This document shows positions 15,391 through 23,399 of a stretch of DNA of 64,000 nt, piece after piece (within the stretch, counting starts at the first letter, position 1; each line of letters opens with the position of its first letter). The notes beneath the pieces are model-generated. The model worked only from the letters and a program-made list of their open reading frames with translations, did not search any database and was not told where the DNA came from. The position numbers were made by a program, and so were the translations under genes. The stretch spans positions 1,240,001 to 1,304,000 of the forward strand of contig NZ_CP045488.1 of the NCBI RefSeq assembly GCF_009392895.1, written 5' to 3'. This stretch comes from Natronorubrum aibiense (GTDB lineage: Archaea > Halobacteriota > Halobacteria > Halobacteriales > Natrialbaceae).

Positions 15391-16029
15391 TCACCCGAAG
15401 TACTCCGCGATATTCTCGTAGACTTCGTCCATGTTCTCGCCTTCTTTGGCCGACAGCGGAACCGTCTTGTGCTGTGGGAAGGCGTCCTCGATCCGTTTGA
15501 CACTCGACTCATCGAGGTCGATTTTGTTCGCGAAGATGAGTACCGGCAGATCTCGAGATTCGATAATACCGATCAACATCGTGTTGACCTGCGTGATCGG
15601 GTCCTCTGCACTGTCGAGGACGTAGATGACGCCGTCGACGTCCTCACGAAGCCAGTGCATTGCTTCCGCGACGCCTTCGGTTGCCTCGCGAGAGCGACGA
15701 ATTGCGTCGTCTTCTTCCATCTCATCGGTGAACTCCTCGTAGTCGACTTTCGTCGTCACGCCAGGCGTGTCGACGATGTCGATCGTCACCGACTTGCCGT
15801 CGCGTTCGATCTCGACGTTTTCTTTCCTGCGCGCACGGCGTGTTTCGTGTGGAATGTGACTCTCTGCGCCAATCGCGTCACCAGTCCAGTCTCGAGCGAT
15901 TCGATTCGCAAGCGTCGTTTTTCCGGCGTTTGGTGGACCGTAGATTCCGATTCGTTTGGGTTCGTCGTCCGTAAACAGGCGGTCCATAACCCGAGAGATA
16001 CTATCTTTAAGTTCTGTGAACAGTCCCAT
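15391..16029 (-). CDS. oapA: Era-like GTPase OapA
   Basis: This 212-residue GTPase sits directly beside the origin. Visible G motifs are G1 GPPNAGKTTLAN near residue 32, G3 DTPGV, G4 ANKIDLDE and a G5-like PLSAKEGEN. The N-terminal MGLFTELKDSISRVMDRLF helix is characteristic of the archaeal oapA group. The start is the ATG at 16029, since the longer frame gives a Cys/Arg-rich non-family leader. It is the first gene of oapABC, transcribed away from the origin, and its upstream DNA merges into the AT-rich origin. How GTP hydrolysis relates to replication is not known. Confidence 0.9.
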   Translation of the reverse strand: MGLFTELKDSISRVMDRLFTDDEPKRIGIYGPPNAGKTTLANRIARDWTGDAIGAESHIPHETRRARRKENVEIERDGKSVTIDIVDTPGVTTKVDYEEFTDEMEEDDAIRRSREATEGVAEAMHWLREDVDGVIYVLDSAEDPITQVNTMLIGIIESRDLPVLIFANKIDLDESSVKRIEDAFPQHKTVPLSAKEGENMDEVYENIAEYFG

Positions 16030-16220
16030 CTGTGGGGCCCTCCAGCACCGCGGGGTGCATCTGCGCGTACTACAAACTGAACTCACTTAAGCCTACGTCA
16101 GACGTGTAGACAGTCAAATAATTATGAGTTGTCAAGGACGGGTATACTAGTGATATTAAGAGTCATGGAAGGAGTTACCAGCTATCGTGTGAAGTGGTAT
16201 CAAATGAGTGTTTACTCGAG

Positions 16221-16251
16221 ACACCCCCACCCCTTCGTTTCAACTGGAGAT
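16221..16251 (-). promoter_or_regulatory. Origin recognition box ORB1
   Basis: On the minus strand the element reads TCCAGTTGAAACGAAGGGG followed by a TGGGGGTGT tract. This is close to the archaeal ORB consensus, with the dyad half, the GAAACGAAGGGG core and the G-string element. It bounds the left side of the AT-rich core and should bind the adjacent Cdc6/Orc1. Confidence 0.88.
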
Positions 16252-16374
16252 TGCGAAATACGGGTGGGGTGAATGACGGAAGCTCGCCGGTCAGTTTCGG
16301 ATGAAGCCGTCCGGAAAGATAGATTTCGTGGTTAAGAAGGGTGTTAGACGCCCGAATCCGAATACCAGATGGCT

Positions 16375-16510
16375 CTAGTAACTCGAGTCGCTGGAGAGTC
16401 CTATTCTAGTTCTCTCTAGTAATTATAAACAACTGATCTAGTAAAGATCGCGTTTTGCTAGTGCTACGGACCATGTTTTTCACCTACTATCATAAAACCT
16501 CCCGTTCTAG
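16375..16510. repeat. CTAG cluster in the AT-rich origin core
   Basis: Six CTAG tetramers start at 16375, 16406, 16416, 16438, 16458 and 16507, and a seventh lies at 16147. CTAG is rare in haloarchaeal DNA: I count roughly sixteen in the remaining 63 kb. The cluster coincides with the probable DNA-unwinding element. Confidence 0.7.
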
Positions 16511-16512
16511 AA

Positions 16513-16542
16513 ACACCCCCTCCCCCACCCCTTCTCTTGGAG
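16513..16542 (-). promoter_or_regulatory. Degenerate ORB
   Basis: On the minus strand it reads CTCCAAGAGAAGGGGTGGGG plus a further G-rich tail. It keeps the left end and the G-string of an ORB but lacks part of the GAAACGAA core. It is back to back with ORB2, two bases apart. Confidence 0.5.
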
Positions 16543-16543
16543 C

Positions 16544-16572
16544 GTTCCACCTGAAACGAAGGGGTGGGGGGT
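16544..16572 (+). promoter_or_regulatory. Origin recognition box ORB2
   Basis: TTCCACCTGAAACGAAGGGG followed by TGGGGGGTT is a strong ORB on the plus strand, inverted relative to ORB1 across the AT-rich core. Confidence 0.88.
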
Positions 16573-17005
16573 TAGACTCTTCTCACTAAAATCATGTTGC
16601 TTGATACCATTCCACGTATTACCATCCTTAAATAGAACCGATCTACAGTCCGTCCACCCGGCCCGTCCACTCGAATCGAGCATGTTCGTCCCGACCTGGG
16701 CAATCCTCGCTGGACGATCGGACTCGAGCGGTCCGGTCTCGAGTGTCGATTAATGGACTCGAAACGGTCGTGATTCGGTCGAAACGCCGCCAATAGTCGT
16801 TCGTCAGTCCCTCAGTTGGCCTGTTGCGGCCAATTGCCGGCCGATGGGTTTCATTCCGCCGGTAGTTATCGGGTGAAGGGAAGAATTTAATATCGTGCTT
16901 TTCCTCTGTTTCGTTTGCATCAACTGGACTCGAGCACGGAACACGATAGGGTAGGTTGCCCACGCTGGGCTACCGTTTCCCCACTATTCCTGGCTCCGAG
17001 TTCGT

Positions 17006-17033
17006 GATTCCACTCGAAACGAGGGGGTATGTG
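17006..17033 (+). promoter_or_regulatory. Origin recognition box ORB3 at the cdc6 start
   Basis: TTCCACTCGAAACGAGGGGG matches the ORB pattern. It ends 8 bp before the cdc6 ATG, so binding by Cdc6/Orc1 would cover the start region and could autoregulate the gene. Confidence 0.75.
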
Positions 17034-17041
17034 TACGACGG

Positions 17042-18676
17042 ATGTCAGACGAGGATACAGAACCGACGGGGTCAAAACAGGCCGATATCGACGAGACACG
17101 TGGGTTTTCGAACGTCGAGGGAACCGACCTCGGCGACGAGAACTCGAGTCAGGGGCTGTTCGACGACCTGCTCAGTGGTGAACCGATTTTCGAGAACAAG
17201 GAAGTCCTTCGACCGTCCTATACGCCACACGAACTCCCCCATCGAAGTGACCAGATCAACAAGATGGCGACAATTCTCGTCGCCGCGCTCCGTGGTGAGA
17301 CCCCGTCGAACATCCTCATCTACGGCAAAACGGGGACGGGAAAGACGGCGAGCGCGAAGTTCGTCAGCAAGGAACTCGAGAGCACCTCCCAGAAGTACAG
17401 CGTCCCGTGTGATGTCGAGTACATCAACTGCGAGGTAACCGACACGCAGTATCGCGTGCTCGCACAGCTCGCAAACAAGTTCATCGAGAAGAACAAAGCC
17501 CGGATCGACGACCGAATCGCCGACCTCGAGCGACTGCTCGAGTCCGTCGACGAGCACGAGTCACCCACCGCGTCCGACTCGCGTTCCGGCTCGACTCGAA
17601 ACGGTCCCGGTGAACCCGCCGAATCCGGAACCGACGCCGCTGACGACCCCACGGCTGACATCGCTGACAGTTCCTCGGCCGACAACACGGACGAGTCCAC
17701 ATCGATACATCCACTCGAGTCGACATCGTTCTCCGCCCGCAGCGAGGTCATGGCTCGCATCCAGCGCCTCGAAGAGGATAAAGACGATTTCGAGGAAGTC
17801 CCGATGACCGGGTGGCCGACGGATCGGGTCTACAGCGTCTTCTTCGACGCCGTCGATTACGACGAACGCGTCGTCGTCATCATGTTAGACGAGATCGACA
17901 AACTCGTCGAGAAAAGCGGCGACGACACGCTCTACAACCTTTCGCGGATGAACTCCGAACTCGAGAACTCGCGCGTGTCGATCATCGGAATCTCGAACGA
18001 CCTGAAGTTCACCGATTTTCTCGATCCGCGCGTCAAGTCGAGTCTCGGCGAGGAGGAGATCGTCTTCCCGCCGTACGACGCCAATCAGTTGCGAGATATC
18101 CTCGAGCACCGCTCGGAGGTCGCGTTCAAAGACGGGGCGCTGTCGGACGACGTGATCCCGTTGTGTGCGGCCTTCGCGGCACAAGAACACGGGGATGCGC
18201 GTCGGGCGCTCGATCTCCTTCGAACGGCTGGGGAACTGGCCGAACGCTCCCAGACGGAGACGATCGTCGAAGAACACGTCCGGCAGGCTCAGGACAAGAT
18301 CGAACTCGATCGTGTCGTCGAGGTCGTTCGCACGCTGCCGACCCAGAGCAAGCTCGTCCTGTTTGCGATCATCTTACTGGAGAAAAACGGCGTTCACAGC
18401 ATCAACACAGGCGAGGTGTTCAACATCTACAAACGCCTCTGTGAGGAGATCGACGCCGACGTCCTCACGCAGCGGCGGGTCACGGATCTCATCAGCGAAC
18501 TCGACATGCTCGGTATCGTCAACGCCGTCGTCGTCTCGAAGGGGCGCTACGGCCGAACCAAAGAGATCAGCCTCTCGGTACCGCTCGAGGAGACGGAGGC
18601 CGTGTTGCTTTCGGATTCCCGGCTGAGCAGTATCGACGACGTCCAGCCGTTCGTTCAGGCTCGGTTCGAAAATTAA
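17042..18676 (+). CDS. cdc6: Orc1/Cdc6 replication initiator
   Basis: This 544-residue initiator binds ORB elements and loads the MCM helicase. Walker A GKTGTGKT is at residues 95-102 and Walker B IMLDEID has D283 and E284. Sensor 1 is in IIGISNDL and sensor 2 is near HGDARRALDLL. The C-terminal winged helix includes GEVFNIYKRL and a RRVTDLISELDMLGIV helix. Residues about 166-229 are an acidic Ser/Asp/Thr insertion inside the AAA+ domain, which explains a length above the usual 400. It adjoins the origin and oapABC, the hallmark of the oriC1-linked Orc1. ORB3 directly before the ATG suggests autoregulation. Confidence 0.95.
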   Translation: MSDEDTEPTGSKQADIDETRGFSNVEGTDLGDENSSQGLFDDLLSGEPIFENKEVLRPSYTPHELPHRSDQINKMATILVAALRGETPSNILIYGKTGTGKTASAKFVSKELESTSQKYSVPCDVEYINCEVTDTQYRVLAQLANKFIEKNKARIDDRIADLERLLESVDEHESPTASDSRSGSTRNGPGEPAESGTDAADDPTADIADSSSADNTDESTSIHPLESTSFSARSEVMARIQRLEEDKDDFEEVPMTGWPTDRVYSVFFDAVDYDERVVVIMLDEIDKLVEKSGDDTLYNLSRMNSELENSRVSIIGISNDLKFTDFLDPRVKSSLGEEEIVFPPYDANQLRDILEHRSEVAFKDGALSDDVIPLCAAFAAQEHGDARRALDLLRTAGELAERSQTETIVEEHVRQAQDKIELDRVVEVVRTLPTQSKLVLFAIILLEKNGVHSINTGEVFNIYKRLCEEIDADVLTQRRVTDLISELDMLGIVNAVVVSKGRYGRTKEISLSVPLEETEAVLLSDSRLSSIDDVQPFVQARFEN

Positions 18677-18747
18677 GACCCTCACTTCGATCCCGAGTCA
18701 GTGGGAATCGACAAGGCAGTAATATCACGCAGCGACTTCGTTCGTAT

Positions 18748-19191
18748 ATGAACCGGCGCAGTGCAATCGTTGCGACGGCGAGTCTCGTCTCACTTGCCGG
18801 CTGTATCTTTACCGACGGCGAGGTCGAGTACGAGCGCGGGGAGATCGACGTCGTCGTCGATGACACCCCCGTCGACCTCGCTGCGGATCGCTTCCAGTCC
18901 GAGAACGACGACGACGACTCGCTCTCGTTTCATCTTCACGAGCAGGACGACTACTGGTATATGGAAGGTCCCGAACCGGTGACGTTCGCCGAAGGGCTCG
19001 ACCTGCTCCCCAACTTCGCGTACGAACGGCGTGATGATCACCACGTCGTCAGTATCGACGACACCACCTACGACGGCAGCGATTCGGGGACGGAGCTGAC
19101 GTTTCTCGTCGACGACGAGTCGGTCGACCCGACCGAGTACGTCGTCCAGAACGGCGACCACCTTCGCCTCGAGATTACGACCGGCGAGTAG
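18748..19191 (+). CDS. Haloarchaeal lipoprotein of unknown function
   Basis: This 147-residue protein has a lipoprotein signal: MNRRSAIVATASLVSLAGC, with the lipobox LAGC ending at C19. The mature part is acidic and beta-rich, with an aromatic DDYWYMEGPEPVTFAEGLDLL stretch resembling a WxxEGPxPVTxAE pattern, and ends with a hydrophobic LRLEITTGE. It should be anchored outside the cell. It follows cdc6 by 71 bp in the same direction but has its own likely promoter (GTAATATCAC about 30 bp upstream). No function is recognised. Confidence 0.72.
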   Translation: MNRRSAIVATASLVSLAGCIFTDGEVEYERGEIDVVVDDTPVDLAADRFQSENDDDDSLSFHLHEQDDYWYMEGPEPVTFAEGLDLLPNFAYERRDDHHVVSIDDTTYDGSDSGTELTFLVDDESVDPTEYVVQNGDHLRLEITTGE

Positions 19192-19202
19192 CGTCTGTCG
19201 GC

Positions 19203-19230
19203 TCTCGAGTCGAACCGAAGGGGTGAACAG
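19203..19230 (+). promoter_or_regulatory. Solitary ORB-like element
   Basis: GAGTCGAACCGAAGGGGTGA resembles the ORB core with three or four mismatches. It lies between the lipoprotein stop and the end of the convergent signal peptidase gene. Confidence 0.45.
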
Positions 19231-19260
19231 TCGAATCAGTGATATGTAGCAGACGAAAAT

Positions 19261-20238
19261 TCAGTTTCGATAGCGACCGATAGCGACCGCGACGCCTGCG
19301 CTACTGGCAGCGAGCCCGGTCGACCCGGCCATCCCAGCCTGCATAGCGGTATCGGGGCTGACAGCGCCGTTTGGAACGCCCTCGAGCGTCGGCGACGGAA
19401 CAACCATCCCGCCGAACAGTTCGTCGAATGTCAGTCGCACGTGGCCGAGCCACGGGACGCGGATCATCGCCTTCCCGGTGACCCACTCGGTTTTGACGAC
19501 GTCCGTCCGGGCACCACCCCGGTACTGATCGTAGCCGCTGTTTGCATCGCCTTTCGTGATGAAGCCGTCGTGATTCGCGGGACAGTTCCGGACGTCGGCA
19601 CAGGTCGCGTCACCAATGATATCCTCGTCGGCTTTGGTATCGACCCAGTTTTCGTCCTCTTCGACCCAGAAGTGGGCGCGGTGAATCACCGGTGTCTGGC
19701 GCGCGTCGCCGTTCGGCTGGAAGACGATGACGTCGCCGGCCTTCCCGAACTTCTCGTGGCCACTCGATTGGCCCGCCTCGAGTGTGACGACACCGGTGCC
19801 GTCGACGGGGTCGTCGCCGGCGAATCGGTCGTCATCGACGACGAAAATGAGATCGCCTCGTTGCATGTTCGGCTCCATACTTCCGCTCTCGACGGCGACC
19901 AACGGCGGCCAGATGCCGCTGACGCCGAACAGCAGCAGGCCGATGACGGCGACGATGGCGACGCTACTCGCGATGTCTCGAGCTAAAACGACAGTCTCAT
20001 CGTCGGATTTCAGCAACCAGCGGACGAGGCCATCGTCGTCGATCGTGACCCGGTCGTCGTCGGGCCTTGGTCGGTCGCTGTGTGTCGGTTCTTCGCTCGT
20101 TTCTGGGCCGTTTCCCGGCGTGTGCCAGTCGTCTGCGGCTCGGTCCTGTCGATCACGGTCGTGGTTTGGCCGGGCACCACGATCTGCTCCGGAATCGTCG
20201 GAATCGTCGGACGGGCCACCGCGGCTAGGACCGCTCAT
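19261..20238 (-). CDS. S26 family signal peptidase (type I)
   Basis: This 325-residue membrane protease removes signal peptides from secreted proteins. A hydrophilic cytoplasmic N-terminus of about 85 residues (Asp/Arg/Pro rich) precedes a transmembrane helix (IASSVAIVAVIGLLLFGVSG). The catalytic serine lies in VESGSMEPNMQRGD, the second catalytic residue is the histidine in TPVIHRAHF (archaeal/ER-type Ser-His enzymes), and the Asp box is ITKGDANSGYDQ. A second hydrophobic stretch ends the protein. I choose the ATG at 20238 (MSGPSRGG); an upstream ATG at 20265 is possible. It is divergent from the DP1 gene with a 114-bp gap. Confidence 0.9.
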   Translation of the reverse strand: MSGPSRGGPSDDSDDSGADRGARPNHDRDRQDRAADDWHTPGNGPETSEEPTHSDRPRPDDDRVTIDDDGLVRWLLKSDDETVVLARDIASSVAIVAVIGLLLFGVSGIWPPLVAVESGSMEPNMQRGDLIFVVDDDRFAGDDPVDGTGVVTLEAGQSSGHEKFGKAGDVIVFQPNGDARQTPVIHRAHFWVEEDENWVDTKADEDIIGDATCADVRNCPANHDGFITKGDANSGYDQYRGGARTDVVKTEWVTGKAMIRVPWLGHVRLTFDELFGGMVVPSPTLEGVPNGAVSPDTAMQAGMAGSTGLAASSAGVAVAIGRYRN

Positions 20239-20352
20239 CGTCACCCGTTTTGCTGGGGCCGGCAATCAACTTTCTGCTCGACCCACGTCCACCGAGACAA
20301 CAGCCCATCGCGTTACGGTATCCTTTTCTCTCCGCTCACGAATGCGAGACGT

Positions 20353-21915
20353 GTGCCACTCGAGGCTCCCGCCCGGATCGTCAGCGAGCTCACCAGTCGT
20401 GGGTACAACGCCGAACGCGAGGCTGTGACACGTCTTGCGTCCGCGGACGATCCGAAGGCGGCCCTCGAATCCGTTATCGAAACCTTGCCGGAGGACGCGC
20501 TGGTCGTCCGAACGGACCACGTCCAATCGGCGCTTGCAGCGACCGACCCAGCACAGACCCCGTCGGAACAGGACCATGCGTCCGGTTTCGACACCACAGA
20601 CCCCTCTGTTTCAACTGGAGACCACTCACCCGATTCGACAGCCACGGACGCGGCTGCTCCAGTCGAAACTAAGGGGTCGACGAGTGCCCAGCGATCGGTC
20701 GACCCCGAACTGCGATCGCTCGAGATCACCGGCGATATGACTGGCGAGAGTACCGGGACCGGCGAGTACAGCGACTTCGTCTCCGTGTTCCGCGATCGCC
20801 TCGAGCGACTCGGCTCGAAGCTGCGCGGTCGGGTCAATCATCGACCGGCGACGGCGATCCAGAACATGCCCGGCGGCAGCGAGGCCGGGATGGTCGGACT
20901 GGTCAACGACATCCGGTCGACCGCGAGCGGCCACTGGCTGGTCGAACTCGAGGACGCGACGGGAACGTTCCCGTGGTTGGTGATGAAAGACCGGGAGTAC
21001 GCCGATCTGGTCGGCGAGTTGCTCTGTGACGAGGTGTTGGCGATGGAAGGGACCCTCGCGGACGACTCGGGGATCGCCTTCGTCGACTCGATGTATTTCC
21101 CGGACATTCCGCGGACGCACGATCCGTCGACGGCGGATCGCCACGTTCAGGCAGCGCTGATCAGCGACGTCCACGTCGGCAGCCAGGAGTTCATGCACGA
21201 CGCCTGGAACCGCTTTACCGACTGGCTGCACACGAAACAGGCCCAGCACGTCGAGTATCTGCTGATCGCGGGAGACATGGTCGAGGGCGTCGGGATCTAC
21301 CCTGATCAGGACGAGGAACTCGACATCGTCGACATCTACGAGCAGTACGAGGTGTTCAACGAGTACCTCAAGCAGGTCCCCGGCGACATCGAGATCGTCA
21401 TGATCCCGGGCAACCACGACGCCGTGCGCCTCGCAGAGCCCCAACCCGGCTTCGACGAGGACCTTCGAGAGATCATGTCGGCTCACGACCCGCAGATCGT
21501 GAGCAATCCCTCGACGGTGACGCTCGAGGGCGTTTCCGTCCTGATGTACCACGGCGTCAGTCTGGATGAAGTGATCGCCGAACTCCCCGAGGAGAAAGCG
21601 AGCTACGAGGAGCCACACAAGGCGATGTACCACCTCCTGAAAAAGCGTCACGTCGCTCCCCAGTTCGGGGGCCACACCAGACTGGCCCCGGAAGAAAAAG
21701 ACCATCTCATCATGGAAGACGTCCCCGATATCTTCCACACCGGCCACGTCCACAAACTCGGTTTCGGCAAGTACCACAACGTGCTCGCGATCAACTCCGG
21801 GTGTTGGCAGTCTCAGACCGACTTCCAAAAGAGCGTCAACATCGACCCCGACGCCGGCTATGCGCCGATCGTCGACCTCGACACTCTCGATGTGACCGTC
21901 CAGAAGTTCAGCTGA
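20353..21915 (+). CDS. polD1: DNA polymerase D small subunit DP1 (3'-5' exonuclease)
   Basis: This 520-residue subunit carries the proofreading nuclease of archaeal PolD. The N-terminal region (residues 1-70) is the conserved DP1 head; residues about 70-130 are a Ser/Thr/Asp-rich linker. An OB-fold follows, then a calcineurin-like phosphoesterase domain with motifs SDVHVGS, AGDMVEG, PGNHDAV, a YHG motif and HTGHVHKLG. The start is GTG at 20353 (VPLEAPARIVSELTSRGYNAE), where the family N-terminus begins; upstream in-frame codons lie in the signal peptidase gene. The linker codons coincide with two inverted ORB-like sequences (residues 83-90 and 102-110), which is unusual. Confidence 0.93.
   Translation: MPLEAPARIVSELTSRGYNAEREAVTRLASADDPKAALESVIETLPEDALVVRTDHVQSALAATDPAQTPSEQDHASGFDTTDPSVSTGDHSPDSTATDAAAPVETKGSTSAQRSVDPELRSLEITGDMTGESTGTGEYSDFVSVFRDRLERLGSKLRGRVNHRPATAIQNMPGGSEAGMVGLVNDIRSTASGHWLVELEDATGTFPWLVMKDREYADLVGELLCDEVLAMEGTLADDSGIAFVDSMYFPDIPRTHDPSTADRHVQAALISDVHVGSQEFMHDAWNRFTDWLHTKQAQHVEYLLIAGDMVEGVGIYPDQDEELDIVDIYEQYEVFNEYLKQVPGDIEIVMIPGNHDAVRLAEPQPGFDEDLREIMSAHDPQIVSNPSTVTLEGVSVLMYHGVSLDEVIAELPEEKASYEEPHKAMYHLLKKRHVAPQFGGHTRLAPEEKDHLIMEDVPDIFHTGHVHKLGFGKYHNVLAINSGCWQSQTDFQKSVNIDPDAGYAPIVDLDTLDVTVQKFS
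20599..20622 (-). promoter_or_regulatory. ORB-like element inside polD1 (left)
   Basis: On the minus strand CTCCAGTTGAAACAGAGGGG matches the ORB1 core at almost every position. It lies within codons 83-90 of the DP1 gene, in its variable linker. Confidence 0.6.
20656..20680 (+). promoter_or_regulatory. ORB-like element inside polD1 (right)
   Basis: CTCCAGTCGAAACTAAGGGG is a close ORB match on the plus strand, 33 bp from the left element, in the outward-facing orientation seen for ORB1 and ORB2 at the origin. Confidence 0.6.
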
Positions 21916-22035
21916 TTCTCTGTGCCGCGCTCGGACTCGAGCGTGTCTTGCCCACCTGTCGCCGCTTGCAGTACACCTATCCGGCAGTATCTCGTCCGTG
22001 CTAACACGTCCCGAATCGTTACCTTATTGATTCCT

Positions 22036-22947
22036 ATGTCACCTGCCGAGCCACAGACACCGTTCGAGGAACCATCCACCGCGTTCGCCCCCGCGATCGA
22101 TGCTCACACGCATCTGTTTCCAGAACGCCTCACCGCCGCGATCCGTCGCTCGCTCAGCGCCGAGACCGACTGGGAGTTCTCGAGTCCGACCACGCGCTCG
22201 GAAATCGAAGCCGTCCTCCGTGCGGCGGGCGTCGAGGCCTACGTCGCCCTCCCGTACGCGCACAAGGCGGGGATCGCACGCGAACTGAACGACTGGCTGC
22301 TCGCACGCGCCGCCGACTCCGAGCTGCTGGTTCCGTTCGCGACGGTCCACCCCGACGACGAAGACGTCGCGGCCCTCGCTCGAGACGCATTCGAGAGGGG
22401 CGCTCGCGGACTCAAGATCCACTGCCCGGTCCAGGAGTGTCGTCCTGCGGACCCACGTCTCGAGCCGGCCCTCGAGGTCGCGGCGGAGTACGACCGGCCG
22501 ATCACCTATCACGGCGGGACGGCACCAATGTTCGAGGACGCCGAGTACGTTGGTGCCGAGGCGTTCGCCGAGTTACTCGACTCCTATCCGGACGTTCGGG
22601 TCTGCTGTGCGCACATGGGGGCGTACGAAGTCGACCGGTTCCTCGAGTTCGCCCGCGAGTACGAGACCGTCTACCTCGACACGACGTTCGCGATGTCGAC
22701 GTCGGCCGAGGAGACGATGGGGTTCGATCCGTCGACGATCACGGACGAGACGTTGGTCGAGCTTTCGGAATCGATCATGTACGGCTCTGACTTTCCGAAC
22801 ATTCCGTACCCGTACCGCAACGAACGGGCTGGGCTGTTGGCTCGAGAGCTGCCGCGGGAGACGATGCGAGACCTCTTCTATCGAACGGCGACCGACTACC
22901 TCGGCGTCGATCCCGTCGATTCCGAACTCGAATTCGAGACGGCGTAG
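22036..22947 (+). CDS. Amidohydrolase 2 family metal-dependent hydrolase
   Basis: This 303-residue TIM-barrel enzyme of the amidohydrolase superfamily (PF04909 type) has the strand-1 metal motif DAHTHLFP near residue 24, a lysine region RGLKIHCP, a histidine in ITYHGGT, a second in VCCAHMGAYE and the aspartate in YGSDFPNIPYPY. Enzymes of this group hydrolyse or decarboxylate aromatic and other carboxylated compounds. The start is the ATG at 22036 (MSPAEPQTPF), preceded by an AT-rich TTACCTTATTG. It converges with the acyl-CoA operon. The substrate cannot be predicted; decarboxylase activity is as likely as hydrolysis. Confidence 0.82.
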   Translation: MSPAEPQTPFEEPSTAFAPAIDAHTHLFPERLTAAIRRSLSAETDWEFSSPTTRSEIEAVLRAAGVEAYVALPYAHKAGIARELNDWLLARAADSELLVPFATVHPDDEDVAALARDAFERGARGLKIHCPVQECRPADPRLEPALEVAAEYDRPITYHGGTAPMFEDAEYVGAEAFAELLDSYPDVRVCCAHMGAYEVDRFLEFAREYETVYLDTTFAMSTSAEETMGFDPSTITDETLVELSESIMYGSDFPNIPYPYRNERAGLLARELPRETMRDLFYRTATDYLGVDPVDSELEFETA

Positions 22948-22979
22948 CACGAAGTCGGCGCTCTTGACACCGTCACAAG

Positions 22980-23396
22980 TCAGGTGTCTTTCCAGATGAG
23001 GCCCTCGATACTACCGGTCAGCACAGCCTCGTTCTCGCCGTTTTTACAGTTCACGTCGACGGTGATGGCGTAGCGGTCGTCGCGTTCCTCGACGCTATCG
23101 AACGTCCACGTGCAGGCGATCGGCTGGCCGGTGTAGACTGGACGGCAAAATTGGAAGGTCATCTCCGTTGCCAGTACCTCGAGGTCGCCGCCGACCTTCG
23201 TCGGCAGGGTCGCGGTCAGCAGGCCGTGGACCATCAATCGTCCCTCATCGTCGGGTTCGGTATGCTGTGGCTGTCTGTCACCCGAGAGGTCGGCGAACCG
23301 TTCGACCTCGCCAGTCGTGAACGTTCGTTCGAACGTGTGCGTCTCGCCCTCGACTGGGTGGCTCATTCGGGACTGTTCGCTGTGTTTCTCATCCAT
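22980..23396 (-). CDS. MaoC-like (R)-specific enoyl-CoA hydratase
   Basis: This 138-residue hot-dog fold protein is the last gene of the acyl-CoA operon. The hydratase-2 motif is recognisable as FADLSGDRQPQH followed by RLMVHGLLTATLPTKVGG, with the Asp-x5-His pair (D39 and H45) that defines the catalytic dyad. Its length fits single-domain MaoC proteins. It begins three bases after the stop of another MaoC gene; two different hydratases in tandem suggest either a heterodimer or two hydration steps. The exact substrate is unknown. Confidence 0.85.
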   Translation of the reverse strand: MDEKHSEQSRMSHPVEGETHTFERTFTTGEVERFADLSGDRQPQHTEPDDEGRLMVHGLLTATLPTKVGGDLEVLATEMTFQFCRPVYTGQPIACTWTFDSVEERDDRYAITVDVNCKNGENEAVLTGSIEGLIWKDT

Positions 23397-23399
23397 CGG

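Larger units (their letters stand above)
16030..17041. other. Chromosomal replication origin (oriC1 type)
   Basis: This 1.0-kb non-coding region lies between oapA and cdc6, the conserved setting of haloarchaeal oriC1. Two strong ORB elements in inverted orientation (16221-16251 and 16544-16572) point their G-tracts outward from an AT-rich core at about 16370-16510, the probable unwinding element. A degenerate ORB (16513-16542) and a third good ORB (17006-17033) beside the cdc6 start are also present. The core contains a dense cluster of the otherwise rare tetramer CTAG. The region around 16600-16900 holds no recognised gene; an AATTTAATA stretch near 16884 could serve cdc6 transcription. Confidence 0.9.

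Noticed and set aside
20080-20352. In-frame extension of the DP1 gene upstream of GTG 20353
   Set aside because: The extension lies mainly antisense to the signal peptidase gene and does not resemble the DP1 N-terminus; the family start begins at VPLEAPARIV.
20623-20655. A second replication origin within polD1
   Set aside because: The DNA between the inverted ORB-like sites is short and GC-rich with no unwinding element, so origin function is unlikely; kept only as a binding-site finding.
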